Origin: Henricia sp. BOLD:AAB3569
Lineage: Eukaryota; Echinodermata; Asteroidea; Spinulosida; Echinasteridae
Direction of reading: 5' to 3'
Length of the DNA: 64,000 nt
Assembly (NCBI GenBank): GCA_037783545.1
Contig: JBBELK010000112.1
Span: 434,001 to 498,000, forward strand
Every line of letters starts with the position of its first letter. Position 1 is the first letter of the stretch. The notes under the pieces were generated by a model, which saw only the letters and a list, made by a program, of their open reading frames with translations, was not told the origin of the DNA and did no database searches. The position numbers were made by a program, and so were the translations under genes. Positions 61,101-64,000 of the stretch are shown piece after piece.

Positions 61101-62982
61101 CAAGTGTGTTGTGACATTTGACGAGGTGAGAGTTGCATTTCACATATTTTTGTTCACACTACCCTCTTCCGACCCGGGTAACTTTCTACCCGGGTTGCAT
61201 TCATTTCACACGTCAAACTTTAAAAGAGCGTGTCCAGATCACATTTTTGACTACTCCCTTTTTCCCACAGGTGTAGAGTATACATATAATGAATGTTATA
61301 ATTCGTGCAATGGGAGGAATATTTTCATGAGGTGAAAGATGGAATGTTTTATTCAACGAGGCGAAAATATTCCTCCCATTGCACGAATTATAACATTCAT
61401 TATTTGTTTTATATAACACCCAAGTAGATCCTTGTCATCCTACTTTTTTTTTACAAATTATTCAGGCTTATCCTTCAAGTTTATTTCATCGTCCGCCATA
61501 AGTACAAAACCCGCCATGTCGCTTGTGAATCGAAACAAGTTTGTGTCAGGGGTCGTGTTTACTGGTCGTGCTCACGTTTACTGGTCGTGCTCACGTCATA
61601 CAGAACACGCACATACCGGTAGTCATACACATACAATACTGTACACGTGCACGCGCTATACAGTGGGCACGGGCACAACGTGCAATGGAAAAAAACGTAT
61701 GGAACAAAATTGCACGGTTAGTGACGTAGCATTAAATGGATTAAATATTAAACGACACGTGACCTGCTATCGTCCAATCAGATCACAAGGATCTACTTGG
61801 GCGTTATATACATTTTGATACCATATCATTCATCGTATTGTTCTCATTACCATTATGAAGTTTCGCGCTCTCAATCCGGATATTTTTAAGGATATCGTCA
61901 AAAAACCACTGATGTTTTGTAAACTAATTTATCTGGTTCCATAAAGCAGTGCAGTGATTATACTAACCTCGTTGCTTTTACATCCAAATTGGAGATGGCA
62001 AATTTCCCATGGATGGTATTTTGGGAGGTATTTTATGTGATTGTAAGGTTAGAACAAAATCCATTTTCTGGAAAAATCTGAACAAGTTTGTTTAACCCGG
62101 AGAAACACTTACCCGGGTCGTCTCTTACACGGGTCATTAGCGACCCTTTTCCCACTGCAGTTGTGCACACGCACCAACCCGGGTACACGGTTTGCGACCA
62201 TAACAAGAAACAAATTTCTGACCTAAGTACTGATTTATAGAACTTCCAGCTTCATTTGTCAGCAACCAAATCTTATAAAAAGTGATCTTTGGTTGAACCG
62301 GTGATTACATTATCAAAAACATGTTTCTGGTTGTGTTTGAGAAAATAGGCCTCGGCACAATAACCCCGAAATAATTGCGTGTTGGGCGCGAGGTCAAAAT
62401 TGAAACGGTCTGTATACCGGGAAACGGTACATAAACGATACACCTTTGCACGGTTTTGAGTGAGCAAGCAAACGGTTCAGCTGGTCTGGCCAAACGGTAG
62501 ATAATTGGCAGTGTTCAACACGAACAAAGGGTTTTCTGCCCACAGACAAATGGTTCCATGAGGGATTAACTCGAACCGTTTACCGGTATACAGACCGTTT
62601 GTATTTTGACCTCGCGCCTTACTTGGGTAATCTCTGGCTTACCCAAGTGCTGTGGGAAAAGGCCTAGACTTGAATGTGTTGTCATGATTTTCACGGTAAA
62701 GATTTGTGCAATATAAAAAATATTTCAACTTTTTTGTTAATTATACTTCTAAATGCATGCACAGACAATTTAATCTACATACAGAATTGTTCACCACATA
62801 CTGTATTTTCTCTTTTGCTGGGGGACTTTGACAAGACTATGCTTCACCAATAACAGAACCAAGGTTATTTTGATTTTCTTCAGGCACGTGAATTGTTTCT
62901 TGCCGGCCAGAAGTGGATAGCAGAAGCCAAAGAGTACTATGTATTGGATGGCCATGTGTCTGATTACATTGAAATAATAAAG
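46094..62982 (+). CDS. KIFBP: KIF-binding protein (KIFBP/KBP), first nine exons, 3' end outside window
   Basis: Exons: 46094-46168, 53202-53334, 56449-56672, 57409-57473, 58063-58186, 58644-58785, 59818-59977, 60858-61125, 62884-62982. All junctions are GT-AG and in phase, giving 430 residues; human KIFBP has 621, so about a third lies beyond the right edge. Family hallmarks in order: NPFKSKYEAREILQELRAKL, LNFIDTEETSSGEDYL, NQLGILWSGRQELE, YTHTLYYLAQVYGNLGD, CHETLKRQLE, WALNCATLSQYY, LARHCL, DIARCWLKYCLALL, ARELFLAGQKW. The fold is a TPR-like helical repeat. Family role: binds kinesin motor domains and blocks microtubule attachment; loss in humans causes Goldberg-Shprintzen syndrome. Differences from human: a shorter segment after exon 2 and a longer acidic linker in exon 8. 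Orthology is near certain; the start codon is less so. Confidence 0.96.
46281..46390 (-). repeat. CAACTCGACCGT repeats
   Basis: Five or so irregular CAACTCGACCGT/CAACTCGACTC words. They are the reverse complement of the unit in the 48479-48622 array, so the two sets face each other across the foldback region. Confidence 0.7.
46560..46941 (+). repeat. Large inverted-repeat arm 1
   Basis: About 380 bases, from ATATTGGAATCGATAGCTTA through GACACTTCCGTCGCAAATGT to AGGAGGTAATTTCC. It forms a near-perfect palindrome with arm 2, with only about 20-30 bases between. Confidence 0.88.
46961..47990 (-). repeat. Large inverted-repeat arm 2, split by an insertion
   Basis: Reverse copy of arm 1. It is continuous from GGAAATTACCTCC to AAGTATATCTTAGAA (47265), then resumes after the insertion at about 47954 with TTGAATAAGCTATCGGTTCC. 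Confidence 0.85.
47267..47953. mobile_element. Element Q inserted in arm 2
   Basis: Ends GACTATGTAAGT and ACTTACATAGTC are inverted. TA flanks both sides, and the surrounding arm sequence is otherwise continuous with arm 1. About 687 bases; no transposase frame is recognised. Confidence 0.75.
48000..48345 (+). repeat. Large inverted-repeat arm 3
   Basis: Same orientation as arm 1 (ATATTGGAATCGATAGCTTA, CACTTCCGTCGCAAATGTTG, GATTCCAGGAGGTAATTTCC), with a deletion near 48220. A diverged fourth copy is at 49330-49835. Confidence 0.85.
48479..48622 (+). repeat. 17-base tandem array
   Basis: About 8.5 nearly identical copies of GTCGAGTTGGTACGACG. The unit is open on both strands, so it produces long artefact ORFs. 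In KIFBP intron 1. Confidence 0.95.
48627..49330. other. KIFBP intron 1 segment
   Basis: Contains a small palindrome at 49071-49113 (GGTACTGCACATGCGCATTG / AATGCGCATGCGCAGTACC). No exon is recognised. Confidence 0.5.
49330..49835. repeat. Diverged fourth copy of the inverted-repeat arm, with an insertion
   Basis: CACAAATGTTGCATTTCTGA, GAGATAAATAATTAATAAAA and TTGCGTAAGCGCAGCAA match the arms. After the insertion at 49507-49794 it resumes with GAGGGTGCTGCATCCGCG. Confidence 0.7.
49507..49794. mobile_element. MITE BB with AGACCTTTATCACGGTGCG ends
   Basis: Terminal inverted repeats AGACCTTTATCACGGTGCG and CGCACCGTGATAAAGGTCT plus a flanking TA on each side. 288 bases. It interrupts the diverged arm copy. 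Confidence 0.85.
50044..50425 (-). pseudogene. Penelope-like element, N-terminal reverse-transcriptase fragment
   Basis: The minus-strand frame contains AEFELLFTQLSHYKP upstream and DIYISKPDKGSGVVVLNKAD near its end. This is the conserved SKPDKGSGVVV block before the RT fingers in Penelope-like elements. It stops abruptly at 50044 and the upstream part is frameshifted. Confidence 0.75.
50810..51040. repeat. Foldback repeat with GGCAGAGGGACTC arms
   Basis: GATATGTGGCAGAGGGACTC at about 50838 and GAGTCCCTTTGCCACATATC at about 50991 are inverted. The spacer is about 120 bases. Probably a MITE. Confidence 0.7.
51278..51690. mobile_element. 413-base foldback element
   Basis: Left end GGGTCTTTCCACGCTAATGG and right end CCATTAGCGTGGAAAGACCC are perfect inverted repeats. 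The arms continue almost to the centre near 51475, with a short insertion in the right arm. AAAT flanks both ends, a possible target duplication. Confidence 0.88.
51735..52735 (+). pseudogene. Penelope-like element, RT C-terminus and GIY-YIG fragment
   Basis: The translation contains CYRYVDDTFAVFDS (the YVDD catalytic box), LHPTLKFTHEME and LPFLDVPVEKT. After a linker come RYVGRTSQRLADRIK (GIY-YIG-type start), HLLDHPECSKQYSEQQFTVL and HRKEFVHTL. The order RT then GIY-YIG is diagnostic of Penelope-like elements. In-frame stops (for example after HEME) and frameshifts show it is dead. Confidence 0.8.
52966..53010. repeat. SINE 3'-tail fragment with (AAT)n
   Basis: AATAATAATAATAATG followed by GCGCCGGTATCCATCAAAAA, matching 13112-13146. 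Located about 190 bases before KIFBP exon 2. Confidence 0.6.
53202..53334 (+). CDS. KIFBP: KIFBP exon 2
   Basis: 44 residues plus one base. The acceptor is GGTTTTCAG and the donor is ACAG/GTACAC. It encodes DSKNDPEDNPFKSKYEAREI and LQELRAKLEKFYG, matching human NPEKEPYKSKYSARALLEEV. The acidic stretch that follows in human KIFBP is much shorter here. Confidence 0.93.
53766..54951. mobile_element. Element K nested in J
   Basis: Terminal inverted repeats of about 36 bases starting GGCTCCATAAAAAATATTGC, with TAA on both flanks (53763-53765 and 54952-54954). A 3-base TAA duplication fits PIF/Harbinger-type insertion. 1186 bases; no transposase is recognised. Confidence 0.8.
55095..55263. mobile_element. 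MITE L nested in J
   Basis: Ends TAACCCTTTGC and GCAAAGGGTTA, 169 bases apart, with an internal tandem of GTTTACTCGACCAC. Confidence 0.7.
55263..55327. repeat. Short repeat shared with 27534-27600
   Basis: Same orientation and nearly identical sequence to 27534-27600. It abuts the TTTGC-ended MITE L. Confidence 0.75.
56198..56337. mobile_element. MITE W just upstream of KIFBP exon 3
   Basis: Inverted ends AGGGAAGACACACAAATCTA and TAGATTTGTGTGTCTTCCCT; about 30 bases are paired. 140 bases in total, ending 111 bases before the exon 3 start. Confidence 0.85.
56449..56672 (+). CDS. KIFBP: KIFBP exon 3
   Basis: 224 bases covering residues 70-144. The acceptor is TTGGACGTAG and the donor is TTTTG/GTAAGG. 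It encodes LRYLLGLNFIDTEETSSGED and NQLGILWSGRQELERSLDLL, the first TPR-like helices. The acceptor was chosen because it restores the phase from exon 2. Confidence 0.95.
56688..56790. repeat. Half copy of the 4475-4697 MITE
   Basis: Starts GAGCCAATTTCATA and contains AATTTGTTTGCTTTATAAAAATG, matching the left half of the 4475-4697 element. It begins about 16 bases inside the intron after KIFBP exon 3. Confidence 0.6.
56803..57266. mobile_element. Element Y with GAGCTCGG words
   Basis: GTGTTTACACTGGTCCCGAG at the left and GAGCTCGGTATCAAGTGTAA at the right are inverted. GATCCCGAGCTCGG recurs inside. Occupies much of KIFBP intron 3. Confidence 0.65.
57409..57473 (+). CDS. KIFBP: KIFBP exon 4
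   Basis: 65 bases encoding EAENVYKKYNHEIGVAPYGM and T plus two bases. The acceptor is ACGATCAG and the donor is ACAGA/GTAAGT. Corresponds to human EALYNQYMKEVGSPPLDPTE. Below the size limit of simple ORF searches. Confidence 0.92.
57535..57851. mobile_element. MITE family X, complete copy
   Basis: Terminal inverted repeats AGTGTTCTCCACT and AGTGGAGAACACT, 317 bases apart. It contains GTGTGAGGGCGCTGTTCAAA. It is followed directly by a fragment of palindrome D. Lies in KIFBP intron 4. Confidence 0.8.
58063..58186 (+). CDS. KIFBP: KIFBP exon 5
   Basis: 124 bases. The acceptor is TTCTCGGCAG and the donor is AAAG/GTAAGT. It encodes LFVAEENRLTDHQRHQKFEA and AYTHTLYYLAQVYGNLGD, matching human EEEKLTEQERSKRFEKVYTH. 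A nearer acceptor (TTTTTGTAG at 58073) was rejected because it would create a stop. Confidence 0.95.
58195..58440. repeat. CTTCATTCGATGAAGC palindromic repeat cluster
   Basis: Repeated GCTTCATTCGATGAAGCAAA units, themselves palindromic, between GTTCTCACTAGAGAAATCGC and AATGAGAACGC-type ends. Begins 9 bases after KIFBP exon 5. Confidence 0.8.
58644..58785 (+). CDS. KIFBP: KIFBP exon 6
   Basis: 142 bases. The acceptor is TTTCCCACAG and the donor is CTGG/GTAAGC. It encodes CHETLKRQLETSQYEPMDWA then LNCATLSQYYITLDDYTLAR, matching human CHSTLKRQLEHNAYHPIEWA. A well conserved TPR-like pair. Confidence 0.96.
58835..58940 (+). mobile_element. tRNA-derived SINE head, truncated
   Basis: GTGTAGTCTAGTGGGTAATG (A-box region) and GGGTTCAAGTCCCACTATGG (B box), followed by GGGCAAGACACTCAATC. 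The tail is lost in an A/T-rich stretch. In KIFBP intron 6. Confidence 0.7.
59069..59478 (+). mobile_element. MITE family B, copy 2
   Basis: Collinear diverged copy of 817-1278 in the same orientation, bounded by TTAAAGGCC and GGCCTTTAA. It lies in KIFBP intron 6. Two dispersed copies with matching ends support a mobile origin. Confidence 0.75.
59818..59977 (+). CDS. KIFBP: KIFBP exon 7
   Basis: 160 bases. The acceptor is TTATTTCAG and the donor is TCAAA/GTAAGT. It encodes an acidic loop (VETEEDQFDDDIDKL) then HKADIARCWLKYCLALLNLS, matching human KGEIARCWIKYCLTLMQNA. Confidence 0.95.
60249..60623 (+). repeat. 18-base tandem array in KIFBP intron 7
   Basis: About 21 copies in two runs: GACATTTTTGACAAAAAT then GACATGTTTGAGAAAAAT, closing with the first type. 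A multiple of three bases and lacking stops, it gives periodic artefact ORFs on both strands. Confidence 0.95.
60858..61125 (+). CDS. KIFBP: KIFBP exon 8 (acidic linker)
   Basis: 268 bases. The acceptor is TTTTCGTCAG and the donor is GAG/GTGAGA. It encodes a low-complexity, Asn/Thr/Glu-rich linker and then EEEMLQKLVMKFDSLEL and VVTFDE. The phase fits exons 7 and 9. The linker is longer than in human, as far as I can align it, and poorly conserved. Confidence 0.88.
61286..61402. repeat. Foldback with ATAATGAATGTTATAATTCG arms
   Basis: Arms of about 42 bases (start ATAATGAATGTTATAATTCG, end CGAATTATAACATTCATTAT) around a 34-base loop. Confidence 0.85.
61410..61810. mobile_element. Element S
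   Basis: Inverted ends TATATAACACCCAAGTAGAT and ATCTACTTGGGCGTTATATA, 401 bases apart. It is inserted beside the 61286-61402 foldback within a family H copy. Confidence 0.75.
62085..62205. repeat. Family G repeat, copy 3
   Basis: Inverted copy of 24105-24235: TTTAACCCGGAGAAACAC then AGCGACCCTTTTCCCAC. It abuts a family H copy. Confidence 0.65.
62884..62982 (+). CDS. KIFBP: KIFBP exon 9
   Basis: 99 bases, 33 residues: ARELFLAGQKWIAEAKEYYV then LDGHVSDYIEIIK. The acceptor is TTTCTTCAG and the donor is AAG/GTGAGT. Matches human ARELFLLGQHYVFEAKEFFQ. The next exon is not present before 64000. Confidence 0.95.
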
Positions 62983-63025
62983 GTGAGTTTGCTGCGCTGT
63001 GGGAAACGACTACTCAACACCGGCC

Positions 63026-63160
63026 AGCTATGTGGTCGAGTGGCTACGACACCTGCCTAGTATGCAGGAGCATGGTATAAAGTGTCTCATAGCGTCTCGG
63101 GGAAGCACCGAGTATACGGTGTTAACCAAGTTAAACGTCAGATAGGGCAAAACATACCCA
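63026..63160 (+). mobile_element. tRNA-like SINE copy, degraded
   Basis: GGTCGAGTGGCTACGACACC, then TAGTATGCAGGAGCATGG, TCTCGGGGAAGCACCGAGTA and GTTAACCAAGTTAAACGTC. Shares this order with 63222-63600; its B box is decayed. Confidence 0.55.
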
Positions 63161-63221
63161 AATTGATATTTATTCTCCCTGACGTAAGCCAAATTACATT
63201 CCCTCATCAGTTGCAATGTGA

Positions 63222-63600
63222 TTTGGCTGGGTGGTCAAGTGGTTGAGACATTTGCTTAGTATGCAGGAGGTCGTGGGTTAGAGTCCCACTTGCATGCTAT
63301 GAAGTGCAGTGCTTTCGGGGAAGCACTGCATGAGTACTGTAAAAACCTGTGTATAAGGGCACCTTTTCACTACTGTGGCAGATGTCAACAGTTAGGGGTG
63401 TGCCTTATACACATGATTTTATGGTATAGACCGTATCAAATAACCACCATTTCGTGGGGAACCTTTTGTTAAACCGTTCAACAATGGAAGCACAATATGT
63501 GCAACCACGAGATGCCCCACGAGATGGTGGCTATTCGATACTGTCTATACAGTGCCAACCAAGTTGCATCGGGTAGGGCAAAGCAAACTCTAATTAGTAA
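63222..63600 (+). mobile_element. tRNA-derived SINE with an insertion
   Basis: The head reads GGTGGTCAAGTGGTTGAGAC and GTGGGTTAGAGTCCCACTTG. The body TTTCGGGGAAGCACTGCATG resumes after the inserted MITE with AGTGCCAACCAAGTTGC. Related to 63026-63160. Confidence 0.65.
63425..63549. mobile_element. MITE T in a SINE
   Basis: Inverted ends TATAGACCGTATCAAATAAC and GCTATTCGATACTGTCTATA, with further pairing of CCACCATTTCGTGGGG to CCCCACGAGATGGTGG. 125 bases. Confidence 0.8.
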
Positions 63601-63880
63601 TATATGCTGTTCTCCGTGGGTAGGTTTAATACAGGTCAGCCACATGTACCAAAAACCACAAGCTCCAATTTAAAGGCACCGCTTAAACTTATGTCTGTGG
63701 TTCTCAGCATATTCAAAAAAAAATTTTCGAACGAATTTGTAAAACATTTACTTTATTTTAGCCAAAAAAACCAACCATGCTTTGTATTTTAGACATCGGC
63801 TACCCTGTGGAAAATGCCATTTTTATATGGCTGTTTTTGCGCCTTACCTAGACTTGTTCAAGTCTGACTTCCCGAGTTTG

Positions 63881-64000
63881 GTTTGTAATGCGCAGCGTAC
63901 AGTGCGCCCTCTGGTCTAGTGCCCTGTCTAATCTCTTTCTTCTGTCTGAAAAAGAAGAAAACGGATTAGAAGGTGTGCTGTACGCTGCGCATTACAAACC
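63881..64000. mobile_element. MITE U at the window edge
   Basis: GGTTTGTAATGCGCAGCGTA and TACGCTGCGCATTACAAACC are perfect inverted ends; the element closes exactly at base 64000, so flanking sequence cannot be checked on the right. Confidence 0.75.

Larger units (their letters stand above)
61213..62085. mobile_element. MITE family H, copy 3, interrupted by other elements
   Basis: Left part: AGAGCGTGTCCAGATCAC. Right part: GGATATCGTCAAAAAACCAC and TTGTAAACTAATTTATC. The middle (61286-61810) is occupied by a foldback and by element S. Lies in KIFBP intron 8. Confidence 0.55.

Noticed and set aside
62983..64000. KIFBP exon 10
   Set aside because: No frame after a plausible acceptor resembles the family sequence following ...DYIEIIK; the TTTTAG acceptor near 63791 leads to unrelated codons.

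Overview
The window is eukaryotic nuclear DNA. It holds parts of two conserved animal genes, split into short exons with GT-AG introns, in a background crowded with small non-autonomous transposons, tRNA-derived SINEs and palindromic simple repeats. The proteins are metazoan (a Gq-class G-protein alpha subunit and KIF-binding protein). The repeat style (many foldback MITEs, tRNA-headed SINEs, Penelope-like and CACTA-like remnants, very frequent TACATGTA/TACCGGTA palindromes) suggests a marine invertebrate, perhaps an echinoderm or a lancelet-like deuterostome. I cannot fix the species from the sequence, and this placement is inference.

Layout. (1) 502-29378, minus strand: six exons of a Gq alpha gene, from the start codon (29378) to the exon ending in the split Gly291 codon. 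The last coding exon lies to the left of the window. Introns reach 11.4 kb and hold dispersed repeats, including a nested palindrome at 9.7-11.3 kb. (2) 29379-46093: a 16.7 kb spacer between the two divergently transcribed genes, with no convincing host gene. It holds MITEs, SINEs, a Ty3/Gypsy integrase remnant (35.3-35.7 kb), a 4.1 kb CACTA-like non-autonomous element (36683-40803) that contains exon-like pieces, a degenerate 30-bp minisatellite (41.1-44.7 kb) and a LINE 3' remnant (43.1-43.4 kb). (3) 46094-62982, plus strand: nine exons encoding the first 430 residues of KIF-binding protein (KIFBP). The gene continues past the right edge. Intron 1 carries an alternating array of large inverted repeats (46.56-48.35 kb), two TA-flanked insertions, and two opposed fragments of a Penelope-like retroelement around a 413-bp foldback. 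Intron 2 contains a nest of transposons inside transposons.

The two genes are neighbours but I see no functional link between them. Gq alpha couples membrane receptors to phospholipase C beta; KIFBP binds kinesin motor domains and restrains their attachment to microtubules. Both keep open reading frames, family motifs and consistent splice phases across every junction, so both look intact and functional. I found no RNA gene, CRISPR array, operon or prokaryotic system. The unusual content is the structural architecture of the mobile elements.
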